NCBI GenBank assembly: GCA_025506515.1
Contig: CM046442.1
Location: 114,730,162-114,794,161, forward strand
Origin: Flaveria trinervia
Taxonomy: Eukaryota; Streptophyta; Magnoliopsida; Asterales; Asteraceae
Length of the DNA: 64,000 nucleotides
Direction: 5' to 3'
In this document: piece after piece, positions 12,030 through 24,140 of the stretch
How the letters are laid out: every line of letters begins with the position of its first letter
Position numbering within the stretch: position 1 is the first letter of the stretch
Made by a program: the position numbers and the translations under genes
The notes under the pieces: model-generated
The model's database searches: none
The model's input: the letters and a program-made list of their open reading frames with translations, nothing else
What the model was told of the DNA's origin: nothing

Positions 12030-13310
12030 CTACAACCTATACCCTTTTAGACCCTCAGGGTATCCTAGAAAAACATATTTACAGGCCCTAGGTTCTAACT
12101 TCCCTTGGCTAACATGAGCATAAGCCAAAGAACCAAACACCTTAAGTCCTCCATAGTCATGTCTTCTACCTAACCATGCCTCCATAGGTGTCTTCATGTC
12201 TAATGCAGTTGATGGAGACCTATTGACTAAGTAAGTTGCAGTTGAAACAGCTTCAGCCCAGAACATCTTGGGTAAACCAGAACTAGCCAACATGCACCTT
12301 AATTTTTCAAGCAAAGTTTTATTCATCCTCTCAGCCAAACCATTACGCTGTGGAATCACAGTCACAGTTCTATGTTTTGCAATACCATGAGTCTTACAAT
12401 ACTGATTGAACTCATGATTGCAGAACTCCAACCCATTATCTGTTCTTAACTTCTTGACTTTTGTTTCAATTTGAGTTTCCACAAGGACTTTCCATTACTT
12501 GAACTTACTAAAGGTATCACTTTTATTCTTTAAGATAATCACCCAAACTCTTCTTGAAAAATCATCAATCAATGTCATAAAGTATCTAGCACCACCCGAA
12601 GAATCAACCATAGCAGGACCACATAAATCAGAATGTATGTAGTCTAACAACCCACTTATGATATGCTTAGCCTTTGTAAATTTTACCTTCTTGTGTTTAC
12701 CAAAAATAAAAGTTTCACAAAAACCAAAATCATAATTTTGCAACTCAGTCATCACCTGTTGCTTTTCCAACTCCACCAGTCCTTGATGACTGATATGACC
12801 AAGCCTCTTATGTCACAGCATAGCCTTAGAACTACTCACTTGAGGCAGTTGACATCTGGGGCTCTACTACACCAGCATTATCTAGTAGATAGATATTATT
12901 ATCCCTTCTACTACCAGACAATACTAGCATTAATCCCTTAATCACCTTAGCATTACCATCGCTAAGACTAACATGGTAACCAGAACTCTCCAATAGCCCT
13001 AAAGACAATAAACTTCTTTTAAGACTAGGTATATACCTTACATCATAAAGATTCACTTTCATGCCATTCTTCATTTTTAGAGTCACTACACCATGACCCA
13101 TAATCTAACAAGGTCTATCATCCCCTAGCTTCACTGATCCAAGATCTTCAAACTTCAGATCTTTAAAAAACTCCTTCACCGGTGTCATATGAAATGAGCA
13201 CCCTGAATCCATCACCCACTCATTCTCTTTGCCACTGCTTATGACAGCTAACACATCTACACTTCCATACCCATCAGAAGAGTCCTCTTATGCATTATGT
13301 CCGGAATGAG
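12030..13310 (-). pseudogene. copia protease and integrase region
   Basis: Three open stretches (12832-13101, 12495-12776, 12030-12482) form one decayed protease-integrase segment. Seen: the aspartic protease MDSGCSFHM motif near 13200, the integrase core motifs HSDLCGP and LRTDNGLEF, and the NGLAERMNKTL stretch with the third catalytic acidic residue. A TAA replaces the expected CAA at about 12492-12497 and another stop separates the protease from the integrase zinc region. Non-functional. Confidence 0.88.
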
Positions 13311-13407
13311 ACTTTGACCCACTTGATTCACCCTTATTTCTTTTCTAGTCTGGATAATCTTTATTGATGTGATTTTCTGATCCACACACATAACACCTCC
13401 TCTTAAA

Positions 13408-14067
13408 CTAGGGCCTTGACTTCGAGGCATTTCTCTGCTTGAAGCTTATTTGTTCAGATCTTCCCCTAACCACCAAGCCCTCTCCACCATCTTCCTTATA
13501 ATCGGTTTTGTTCTTCAATTCCTTTGAATTGAGAGATGTCAGCACTTCTTCCATGGTAAGGGTATCCCTACCATACATCAATGTATCCATAAAGTTCTCA
13601 TAGGATGATGGAAAAGATGTCAAGAATATGATTGTTTGGTCTTTATCATCCAATTCAACCTTGATGTTTTCAAGATCTAACACCAGTTTATTGAATTCAT
13701 CAGTATGATCTTCAATTGACTTCCCATGAGCCATTTGGAACGTGTACAAACGTTTCTTGAGGTACAACCTATTCGCAAGAGACTTCGTCATGTACAAACT
13801 TTCCAATTTTGACCAAACCCCTGCAGTAGATGTCTCCTTCGATACTTCTTTGAGTACTCGATCACCCAAGTTCTGGATGATTGAACTGTGTGCTTGTTCA
13901 AGCATCTCTTTTTTATCCTTGTCTGACATTATGTTTGGCAACTTGGATTCTCCGGCCAAGGCATCCACCACTCGTTGATGAATGAGTAACACCTTCATCT
14001 TCAACCGCCATAAACCAAAGTTATTCTTTTTGTCAAATTTCTCAACCTCAATCTTTGTTGACACCAT
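13408..14067 (-). pseudogene. copia gag (UBN2-type)
   Basis: A 219-codon open frame beginning with a good start, of the UBN2/gag-pre family: KFDKKNNFGLWRLKM, VWSKLESLYM and LTSFPSSYENF motifs. It encodes the capsid-like protein that packages element RNA. Just past the TAG at 13408 the frame continues into a zinc knuckle whose last cysteine has become tyrosine (C-V-C-G-S-E-N-H-I-N-K-D-Y), so RNA binding would be impaired. The stop is again a CAG-to-TAG change. It sits 58 bp from the primer binding site. Confidence 0.9.
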
Positions 14068-14124
14068 CGTTACCGCCGATCAATCTTTGATTGAACCTTG
14101 GTTCTCAATTGAGCCTCTAACCAG

Positions 14125-14136
14125 GCTTTGATACCA
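14125..14136 (-). other. primer binding site, initiator Met tRNA
   Basis: On the minus strand the bases read TGGTATCAAAGC, one mismatch from the usual TGGTATCAGAGC complementary to the 3' end of plant tRNA-iMet. It lies 2 nt inside the 5' LTR. Confidence 0.9.
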
Positions 14137-14138
14137 AT

Positions 14139-14540
14139 TGTTGTAAAACCAATTGAGAACAATAACGCGGAATTTCAACAATACAAAGATGATACAAGAA
14201 AGAATGCTATCAAGAATTACGTGAACCAGAATTTATAGATGATTTCTAATCAGTCTCCCCTCACCGATTACATTAAGTCCTTATTTATAGTATTTAACTA
14301 ACAATAAGAGACACACTTAACAAATATTGAGAATTTACACTAAGAATCCTATACTATATCTTCCAAACAGAAGTAACCCTTTGGAAGATTTCCTTCAGAA
14401 GATATCCGAAGTATAAATCATAGACCCTTACTTCCAAAACCTTCGGAAGATATCAACCAAGCTTTGGAAGAACTATGTTAAGCTTCGGAAGAAACTTAAC
14501 TTCGAAAGTTATCACTTGCTTTGGCTTTTAATACTTCACA
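14139..14540 (-). repeat. 5' LTR of the Tnt1-like copia element
   Basis: 402 bp. It has the same CTTCGGAAG-rich segment as the partner LTR, but several copies here have decayed to TTTGGAAG, TTCAGAAG or TTCGAAAG through CpG transitions. Confidence 0.93.
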
Positions 14541-14545
14541 ACCAA

Positions 14546-16249
14546 CACTAGAATATCATATATATGAAATTATAACCTTTTTCTACTCGACGAATTACAA
14601 ACTTTAGCATAGAGAGTTCATCTCATAATGAATTTAGAAAATATTAGTAATCAACAATAATCGTTTTTACCTAGCAACAACAAACATAAGATGGTAACTT
14701 AGTGAAGAAATTACCAAGTTTACATATGTATATATATATATATATATATGAATTCTACTATTAATTAACCACTAATCAGACAATATAAGCAATTATTTCA
14801 CATTTATTTACTAGATTATATAAATTTCTTTTTGAGTTTAAAGAAACCAAATAAGATACGCATACGCTTGACTCGATAAGATTACACGCAACACGGGCAC
14901 ACATACACCATCCTTTATGAGGTGACTAAGGGTTGTGGGTGTGGCATTGAGCACCACAATTCATGAGTACCGCCCTTGGCTACGTGAAACGTTCTCAAGT
15001 TTAGTATTTTTTTTCCTCTCACATAATCTAATATTTAATAGGTATGATGTGAGTTGCATGTGAGAAGAATGGGTATGGTAGTGTTGTAGGTAAAATGGTT
15101 ATGTTTGTGAAAAAACGAGTAAAAAATGATATGACATGCTCACTACAACTGCACCCACATGAAAGAAGGATGGGTTGTCGCCTTACATGTTGTATAATGT
15201 ACCAACTCTAGCTTGCTATTACATATCAGTAGTATAGATACTTGTTTAAACATATAGTATAACTTAATTAAAATAACCTTTAATAACAAATGTCCATGTT
15301 ATCATCAAATATAATATTTTAATCAAAATTTTCATGTTAATCATTTTGCTTTTCTTAAAAGAGACATTCAAGAAATCAAGTGGTAGTGATGGCACATGGA
15401 TTTTTAATGAGTTAAAGAGATTTGATCACGTTTAATAACCTTGACAAGTTAAAGGAGAAACGTATAACATTATCATATTTTTGTGGACGTTTAAATATTT
15501 TGTAATACATTTTTGAAAAGGCTAATTAGAACACCGACGGACCACTGACCCACCCAATTATCTTCGTTATTCGAGTATGTAACCCAAGACCACACTATTG
15601 ATAAAACACCATGACTCCCCCACCTTGTTTAGCTTTGCCTAACCCCTGTGAAACGATACCATTTGGTTATATCAAAATAGGAGAGTGAGATATATCATGA
15701 AGAAACGGTATACAAAGGAGGAGACACATGATTGGGTACTACACTAAATGTTAACCAAAGTTTGTCACATGGTGGGACTGATCAAGCAACTACATGTAAT
15801 GTCCCTCTGTTTCATAGACCTGTTGTAGTCACTAAAGACTACAATTTTGTTATGAAAAAAAAAAGCATTCATGGATGAAAAAAGAAAAGATACGGAGGTG
15901 ATTAGTTCATTTCAAATTAGCATCTAAACATTATAGTAATGATGAACATTATTAAGTCATTAATTAACTCATGTAAAAAGTTAACTATTCTGGTTGTTAA
16001 TGTTGGATTAAGATATCATATTCATAAAAAAGATGTGGTAGGTACACTATATATTTGTTTGATTATAAAATTAAATTAAAAAATAAGTAAATGCAAAAGT
16101 TGATTTATAGATTGAATTAAACCATGCATAGCTAAACTAATGTGCGGTGAACTTAAAAAGCAAAAGCAAAAGCAAAAAACACAAAAAATTAAACACAAGA
16201 GAAACAAACAGATGAGAAACAAGTGAAACCTTTCGTTATTTATTAATTG
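14546..16249. other. intergenic DNA
   Basis: AT-rich with a short (TA)n at about 14727-14749. No gene, RNA gene or element end was recognised. Confidence 0.6.
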
Positions 16250-16581
16250 CAAGAGTTAACTGGTGATAACAATGTTGAACTGTTAGGTAGGTATAGTTTA
16301 TCTAAATCCTACCAATGACTTAAAGCATAACTAATGCAATTAGAATGCAATTAAATGGCCAGAAATCCAAGTGATCAAAGAATTCTCCCCAAGGAAGGAA
16401 GAGAATAGTAATTTCAATAATATTCAAAAACTGTCTGGAACTCTTATCCAGCCGAACAAAAAGATGCAATACACCCAAAAAAGGAAGATGCAACAAACTA
16501 GAGTCTTTTAAACAATAACAAGATAAAGCACAACTTAAAATAAAAATAACTCCAATATGATCAGCTCCTTTAACCCCTTGC

Positions 16582-17008
16582 CTAAACGATGCTTCCACGC
16601 CTTTGGTAGGTCCGGATAAAGGGTTTCGGTTCGGGTTCCATGCTAGGCTTCGGGTCGGGTACAAAGGATACTCCTGCGTCATCCTCCCCATCCAAGAGAA
16701 CTCCCCCATCTAAACTGCCATCTTCTTCATATCTCCCTTCATATAGGGCCAAATCAGTCATGTTAAATGTTGTCAACACATTATAACGGCCTGGTAGATC
16801 AACTTTGTACGCATTCTTGTTTATCTTCTTAACAATCTTGAAGGGTCCATCAGCTCGAGGGCATAACTTGCCAAAACGACCTCCTGGGAAACGTTCCTTT
16901 CGCAAATGACTCCACACTAGATCACCTTTTTTTAAAAACTGGTTTTCGCCTTTGATTTGCCTTATCTGCATACTTTTGATTGATTTGACTGATGCATTTA
17001 TGAACATC
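16582..17008 (-). pseudogene. gypsy integrase C-terminal part
   Basis: Motifs KKGDLVWSHLRKERFP, ADGPFKIVKKINKNAYKVDLPG and the closing ATFN-like segment TTFNMTDLALYEG mark the C-terminal domain of a Ty3-gypsy integrase, which binds target DNA. No chromodomain is visible after it. The N-terminal end stops exactly at the Sirevirus LTR and resumes at 29035. Confidence 0.88.
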
Positions 17009-17517
17009 TGCAGGACCGGTGAAGGGGTCAGTTACAACACAACAACACAAAGAGGAGATTAACTAGTGACTATGATATGCCATTGCTCACATCCTTATCT
17101 ATTACAAAAAGGTTAAAGTACATGAAGTAGAAAGTTACAGACTCGAGACCTCAATGTACAGTTACCAAAAGCATGGACCTTTTCACCAACTCATGTAAGT
17201 TGGTGACCTTACAGAGGTGTAGCGGAAAGGTGTCCAGCTTTATGGAAAAGTACATCAGATAAAGCATGTGTTAAAAGTCTTTGGAAGAAATCTGTCTTCA
17301 TGAGTTGAAGCTTCGGAAGACTTTGTCTCTGAGGCTTCGGAAGACTTCATGTTTGGCTTCGGAAGATATTAGTCTTGGCTTTGGAAGATTTCACACTTAG
17401 AGTATTTTCTGTTGCAAGTGTGAAACTTCCTAAGCATTCTTCTTCAATGCACTTATGCAGCATGCATGATAGATTTTAGATGTTTAGGTTACATTAGCCT
17501 CTTCATTAATCTCCAAA
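17009..17517 (-). repeat. 3' LTR of the Sirevirus-like element, internally deleted
   Basis: 509 bp against 789 bp in the partner. The missing 281 bp correspond to 28299-28579 and are bounded by the pentamer ACTAG on both sides in the intact LTR, one copy of which remains. The purine tract AGGGGAAGTTT (minus strand) adjoins at about 17518-17530. Confidence 0.93.
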
Positions 17518-17829
17518 AACTTCCCCTAGGCTGATGCTATCAAAACACTTAGTAGAATTTAGATATCAACAATCCTCATTAGGATGATCACCAATCCTTT
17601 CTTCATAAAATGATCAGGATCCTTAGACTATCAAAATGTCTTCTCATATCAAAGAGGTCATGCAGAGGCAACTGAAACATATCTTGCCATGTGTAAATGT
17701 CTTCAGTGCCTTGATCTCTAATGACATGCCAACTTTCTGGATTTGTGGTGTATGTCCAAGACAAGATGGGTCTTCCTAATGCTAGAGGAGCTGTTTGAAT
17801 TGGAGTTGATGTAGCATCCTCTGGCTGGC

Positions 17830-20800
17830 TTTGGTTTAGAAGCCATCCTCTTCTTTCTCTTTACAGGTTTTAACTGAGAAGACTGGCCTGCCGTACCAGA
17901 TTGATCTTCACTGTCTTTCTCAGTTGGGATTTCCTCTCTCTCAGGCTGAGAAGGAGAGGGACGTTGACCCTGCTATGGATCAGAAGATGAATCTTGCTGA
18001 GTTTCAGTAGGAGGTCCAGGTTGTGTTGTCTCTGGTTGTTCAACCTTAACCTCCACTTCAGGTGGGGCTTGACTTGGAGTGGAGTGTAAGTCAATGAGCT
18101 CTCCACTTTTGATCTTCTGCTTGATCACCCTAATATGCTCATCCATAGTGGATAGAGAGATGGGGCTAAGTCTCCTTCCGGAGAATCCATATAGCTTCAG
18201 AAAGCTCATCATCCTCTGCCTATGAGCAGACTTCTTCATGCTCTTTTGGATGATAGCTCTTGATTTTGCAGCTTCTTCCCTTAGTTTCTTCTTAGTTGTC
18301 TTTCTGTCCTTGATTATCTCAAGTTCAAGCTATTTTAAGTACTCAAACTCAACATAGTCATAGGATAAGGGAAGGAGTGCATCTGCCTGATAGAAGCCTG
18401 TGGCACTCAGGTAGTTGATCATCTTGATCCTCTCTTCTTCTTTGTCTACCTGAGGTTCTTGTTGAACCACATCTTCTTGTGCAGGACTTTCCTGAACTAG
18501 GGAGAGGGTAGGCATATCCTTGTACAGTCTTTTTCTTCTTCTCTCTTCTTTGACTTGTACTAGAAGCTATGCATCTTCTGCCTCCTTCTTCTCCTTTGAC
18601 CTTTCCAGGTCAACCAGTTCATTCAACTCATCTAAGGGGAAAGAGATGACATTGTCTATGTCATAGTTCCTTGTCTGCAGCTAATTTATCCTGACTGCCC
18701 TTAACACATCATTCTGAGTGTCTGGTTTGGGGGTAGCCCTGATAGCAGACTCCATGAGTCTTGAAGACTCAGTAGAGGAACTTTCTCCCCTCAGCCTCCT
18801 TTTCCTCTCTCTCTCTCTCTCTCATCCTCCTCAATCTCCTCAGATGTCATCTTTCTTTTTCCTTTGTCACTCACAGACTTTTGTGACTCAAGGTGGAGAG
18901 AGCTTTGGTCTTTATTGCTTGACATAGCTTCTGAGCTCTGGCCAGAGAGAGGTTGAGAAGCACCTTCACTAGTAGGTGTCTCAATAGGAGTGTGGATCTC
19001 TACAACAGTTGATGATGATGAGACAGGGGTCTCAGGTTTTTCCACTGGGCCTTCAGTCAAGGTTTCCCCTATGAAACTAATCTTAGGGTCTGCCTCAACA
19101 TCCAGTTGACCGATGGCATTGCCTGATTGCCTAAGTCCCCTTCTTAAGTTGAACTCTGCAGTGATCCTGTCATGGATTCTTTGAGCCAGTCTGTCAGCTT
19201 GTCTTGATTTGTTTGGGTTGACAAGTGACATGTTGACTAAATCTAGACCTTCATAGTAGTTCAAAGTCTGAAAATTGAAGACTTCTTGCTGTCCTTGAAC
19301 TCTTATGATGATTAGGGCTTTCCTGATGTTGTCATGCCTCCACCCAATGATGTGACTGGAAGATGGTGAAGATGACATAGCCCTTGGTATCCTATTCTCA
19401 AACAAACTCTGTATGAAGGAGTCTGTGTAGTCCACATAAATGTGAATTTGAGGAGGTTGCTAAGAATGCACAATTGCAAATATGGATGGTGAGTCCTCAA
19501 TGTCCACTCTCTCTGAAGAACTCCCAGGTTCGTGGCTGTAATGACTTTCTCCCTTTTTTTGGTATCATCACCCACTTGCATAGGTGAGCTGGAAGATAGG
19601 TCAATCACATCCACAGGTTCTTGTGTTCCTGGTTGAGCTCTTCTCAAGGGTCTCCCAGCTAGTTTTTCCTTAAAATATGAAATCTCAAGTTGCTGATCAT
19701 TGATCCTGTTGTGTAAGGTAGTCACCTGAGATTCAAGGTGACTAACCTTTGAGACTGAATAGGTACATGTTTTAGTCAGTTTGTGCACCTTAGTCTTAGA
19801 TTCCCCTCATCTTCATCAGAAGAATCATTGGGGGATGAGATGATTGGACCAAATTCTTCTCTCTCACCACCAGCTTCAGGTTCTTGGCTGCTGGTTTTCC
19901 TCTGCTCACTGGCAATCTTAGTTGAGATGTCAGTGGGCTGAGTTGCCATGGTTGAGGTCTTAATGATGTAATCACTTTCAGAAGTGAGAGCCTCTTCCAT
20001 ATGGACATCCTGAACAGGTTCAGAAGTGCCCACCTCAGTTGTAGGTGACTGATGTGGGATAGATATAACAGACTCAGGAGCATTATCTCTCTTTGAGAAG
20101 GGGTAAAGAAGAGAGACTCATTATACTCACTGAAACCTAGATTCATCAGTATAGAAATCAAGGTTGGGAATTGGTTGGTTGAGATCTATAGGTTGGGGAT
20201 GGTAACTGTCCCTTGAAGGTTGATCACTTAAGTGTTGAGACTCAGAGTGATGGCTTAAGGCAGTTGGGCTAATGAGCTCATCAGGTTGAGCATGAGGAAC
20301 CTCAGCACTGATTCTTGGAGAGATGGGAGTGGTCTGCTCCTCAGGAGAAGTGGGAGCTCCAGTGTCCATTTCTTCCTGTATGGGTGAGTATATGGGGGCC
20401 TCCACAGACTGAATAGTCTGAGCAGGGCTTCGTTTAGACTTTCTTTGGTAAGTGAGAGTGATTTTAGGTTGTATGGGTGGTTGGGAGGTAGCAGGTGTGG
20501 GCTCAACACTAGCTTGTGCTGCTAGGTTGTCACCTTGAGCAATGAGCTCCAACATTTTTGGGACTAGGGTTGTTTCTACCCCAGAGAAACCAACAGTGGG
20601 TTTTCTCAGTATTTTAAAGATGCTAGGCTTTATCTGTCCCAATTTAAGAATGTTACCTATTTCCCTCAATTGTGAACCTAGTTCACAGTTAAGAATGTAC
20701 TAAACATATCTAGGAAACATGTAATATTCCGAGTCTAAATTAGCAAGTAAATTGGTATAAACAAACTGAGAATACCTGAACTTGACCCCTTGAACCATTC

Positions 20801-21316
20801 CATAGATTTTGAAGGAGAGATCCTCAGGAATTTGGTCCCATCCACCATGCTTGTTTGATAAGCTGTGAATGACCACATGGAGCAGGAATCTCCATTGGGA
20901 TGAGACCTTCCCTTTCCTAAAGGTCTTTACAAAGAAATCTCCCTCATATCCCTCTGCTCAAAGGAATGATTAGCAGCTTCCTTTGGGAAGAACACCTCAC
21001 CTTTTTCATCATCCAGATGAAGATGCCTATTGATGATGGCCGGAGTGATGAAGATTGTTCTCCCCTGGACTGTGGCAGACAGTGCCTTCTCCCCGTCCAT
21101 AATAACCTCTTGGCAGGTCTTCCAGAAATCAAGCAGTTGATCCTTATAGAGAGGAGGATCAATGCTTAGGGAGGTGAAGTAGTTTGATAAAGCTAAGAAT
21201 CGACAAACCTCTGAGAAATAAGGATCTTTCTCAGAGCTTAACAGAACAACCTGATTGTGTTGCCTGTGTAGCTGCATGGTAAAGTTGGGATCATTTCTGT
21301 GAGCAAGGTTAGCCAT
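17830..21316 (-). pseudogene. third ORF of the Sirevirus-like element (env-like position)
   Basis: Downstream of pol and in the same orientation lies a broken reading frame of roughly 3.4 kb, read as open pieces at 20927-21316, 20127-20669, 19776-20033, 19312-19788, 18791-19435, 18330-18515 and 17973-18239. The N-terminal piece starts MANLAH and contains DFWKTCQE and ITPAIINRHLHLDDEKGE. The middle is rich in P, S, T, E and Q. A heptad-like stretch at about 19640-19760 suggests a coiled coil, and the C-terminal third is K/E-rich. I saw no clear signal peptide or membrane anchor. Sireviruses often carry an env-like ORF here, but the function of this family is unknown to me, so env is a positional label only. 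Several stops are CAG-to-TAG changes (e.g. 17974, 19460). Confidence 0.75.
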
Positions 21317-21319
21317 TGT

Positions 21320-22050
21320 GAGGTAGCTTAAGGATGAAGAAAGAATAAAGAAAGAAAATTCAGAGAGAATTTGGGTTTTTAGATTTGGAGGAAAAACAGA
21401 TGATAGAAAGAGGGAGAAACCGTTGGGTTTATATATGAGAGGGATTTCAGATAAAGTTTAATGAAAGAGGATAAACTTTGAAATCCAGATGTCGGTCCCA
21501 CCTTTGAAAAAGTAGTTTACTTTTGCTCAAAAAGTAGTTTTCTTGAAAGTAAAAAAGCTTCAGAAAGTTCATTATCTTTGGAATTTTTAATTAAAAGGCT
21601 TCCGAAGCTAAAATGACTTCGGAAGATTTTCCTCAGAGTTTTGAAAATCTTGCTTCGGAAGAGAAATTAAAACTTGATTGCTTTGTATATAATTACAAAG
21701 CTTCCGAGAGTTAATTTTGCTTCAGAAGGAAATGGTCCTTGAAAATAAGTAAGTGTATGAGACAAGTATTTAAGCTTCGGAACATAGATCTGAGAACTCT
21801 TCCAAAGGTAAAATTTTCAAACAGTTATTTATTTTGAAGGTATGATTTGCTTCCGAAGTTAAAAGCATAACTTCCGAAGTATCATAAATTTTCAAAAATC
21901 TAAGGAAAGTCTTCAAAAAGAAATTTTCATCCAAAGAAAACATGAGCTTATGAAAGTGATGAGCTAGACAACTTAGGACACACATATTTTAAGAAATAAT
22001 AAGAATTAGTTTTAAGAAAAACCTACTCAAAGTTTATCATCCCAATAGCT
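21320..22050 (-). other. spacer between RNase H and third ORF, rich in CTTCGGAAG
   Basis: Non-coding in all frames at any useful length. It carries at least six CTTC(G/C)GAAG-type sites between about 21590 and 21880, the same motif that fills the LTRs. Confidence 0.7.
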
Positions 22051-22054
22051 GATA

Positions 22055-23876
22055 TTAGATATTTACATCTCTGTTCATCAAAAGCCTTGTAAACAGATCA
22101 GCATATTGTTCATCTATGTGAACTTTGACTAGTTTAATTAATCCCTTTTTATAGTTATCTCTTATTAAATTATACCTGATATTGATGTGCTTTGTCCTTG
22201 AGTGCTGCACAGGGTTCTCTGTGATTGAGATAGCACTATTGTTGTCTATGTGAATGGGAGTCTCCTTGAAGTTTAACCCATAGTCCAGCATCTGATTCTG
22301 AATCCAAAGCACTTGAGCACAGCAGCTTGCAGCAGCAATGTATTCAGCTTTAGCAGTTGATGCAGAGACACAGGATTGTTCTTGCATTGCCATGAGACAA
22401 ATCTTCCACCAAGGTACTGACATCCCCCAAATGTAGACTTTGCAGTCATGTTGCAACCACCATAATCACTATATGTATAAGCATACAGATTAAAGTCAGG
22501 ATTCTTAGGGTACCATAAACCAAGTGTTGAAGCACCCTTGAGGTATCTTAGAATCCTCTTGACAGTGATGAGGTGAGACATCTTAGGGTTGGCTTGATAT
22601 CTTGCATAGATGCATGTAGCAAACATAATATTAGGCCTGCTAGCAATAAGATACATAAGAGACCCAATCATAGCCCTGTATAAGTGCTCATCTACACACT
22701 CCCCCTCAAGATCAGGTCCAAGGGAGTGGTTTCTAGCTATGGGTGTCTTAACAATCTTATAATCAGTCATGTTGAACCTCTTTAGTATGTCCTGAACATA
22801 CTTTGACTGAATTATGAAAATGCAATCTTCAACTTGCTTCACTTGAATTCCCAGAAAGAAATTGAGTTCTCCCATGGCACTCATTTCAAATCTTCTTTCA
22901 TCAGCTTCTCAAAGTCTTTGTAGAGATTTGGATTAGTTGAACCAAAGATGATGTCATCCACATACACTTGAACTAGCAATATGTCATTTCCCTGTCCTTT
23001 GATGAAGAGAGTTATATCTATAGTACCTCTCTTGTATCCATGTTTACAAAGATACTCAGACAGTGTCTCATACCATTTCCTGGGTGCTTGATGCAGCCTA
23101 TAGAGAGCTTTGTCAAGCTTGCAGACATAATCAGGATGATCAGGGTCTACAAAACCAGGTGGCTGCTTGACATATACTTCTTCGTCAATCACTCCATACG
23201 AAAAGGCACACTTCACATCAAGTTGAAAGACCTTGAAGTTCTTGGATGCAGCAAATGCCAAGAATATCCTAACAGCTTCTAATCTTGCTACTGGAACAAA
23301 GACATTAGTGTAATCAATCCCTTCTTCTTATGTGTATCCTTGAACAACTAGTCTAGCCTTGTTCTTGATGATGATGCCTCTATCATCTTTCTTGTTCCTA
23401 AACATCCATTTGGTTCCAATGGTAGTCTTCCCAGAAATAAGAGGACAAAGGTTCCAAACTTTCTGCCTTTTGGATTGAAGCAGCTCTTGTTGCATAGCTT
23501 CAACCTAACTTCCATCCTTTAGAGCCTCATCAACTTTCTTTGGCTCTATCTGGGATAAGAAACAAAAGTCAAGACAAACATTTGCTTCATGGGTTTGTCC
23601 TCTTGTTCTTACCCCTGAGACAACATCTACAATGATGTTCGTGGTGGGGTGAGACTTGTGGATCCTAAGTTGAGGGATCACAGCAAGTTGCTGAGAAAGA
23701 TCTAAATTATAGAAATTTAGATCTGGCATGGATGTTTCTCCCACCACATCAGCACACTTTTCAAGAGAAACTTGATCCAAGCAATGTGTGACATCATTGA
23801 TGTTCTCATCTATGGTGTGGTTAGTGGCATCAAAAAATTCTTGGTCACTGTCCCCACCACCATTGTTGTCTTCCAT
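22055..23876 (-). pseudogene. Sirevirus-like reverse transcriptase and RNase H
   Basis: The RT copies element RNA into DNA and RNase H degrades the template. Seen: FKVFQLDVKCAF (first catalytic aspartate), ALYRLHQAPRKWYE, the catalytic YVDDIIFG (YVDD at 22953-22964), MGELNFFLGIQV, then the Ty1 RNase H with LRYLKG, YSDYGG, STAKAEYIAAASC, HIDNNSAI and HSRTKHI. The upstream linker (23505-23876) ends at a TAG where related proteins have SQVEA, a CAG-to-TAG change. A further break at about 22881 and one near 22440 shift the frame. Catalytic residues are mostly present, but the protein cannot be made whole. Confidence 0.92.
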
Positions 23877-24140
23877 AATTGAGATGTTCTTATCTTGTTA
23901 CGGAGCCTCTGAGCTGGAACTTTAAGGCACCCCAGATGTATCAGCTGAGTTTGTCATTGTAGTGCTGATAGAAACCTCATTAGCAGAAGTAGTTCCAACT
24001 GAAGCTGAAGATGTATGAATTGAAGGTCTTCTTAGCTCAAATCTTGGATCAGGATCACCTGTATTTAAATTTTCTGCAGATCCTGAGACATTCTCATAAG
24101 ATTTGTTAAAACAGTTGGTAACTAAGTCAAGATCAAATAA

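Larger units (their letters stand above)
9803..14540 (-). mobile_element. Ty1-copia LTR retrotransposon (Tnt1-like), decayed
   Basis: A complete 4.74-kb element. LTRs at 9803-10199 and 14139-14540 start and end TG...CA. The 5-bp target duplication ACCAA lies at 9798-9802 and 14541-14545. On the minus strand the order is LTR, initiator-Met-tRNA primer site, gag, protease, integrase, RT, RNase H, purine tract, LTR. By eye the LTRs differ at about 26 of ~390 positions (roughly 7%), mostly transitions, so the insertion is millions of years old. Several stop codons make the polyprotein non-functional. Confidence 0.95.

Noticed and set aside
17830..21316. True retroviral envelope glycoprotein
   Set aside because: No signal peptide, furin-type site or membrane anchor could be seen in the broken frames; only the position is env-like.
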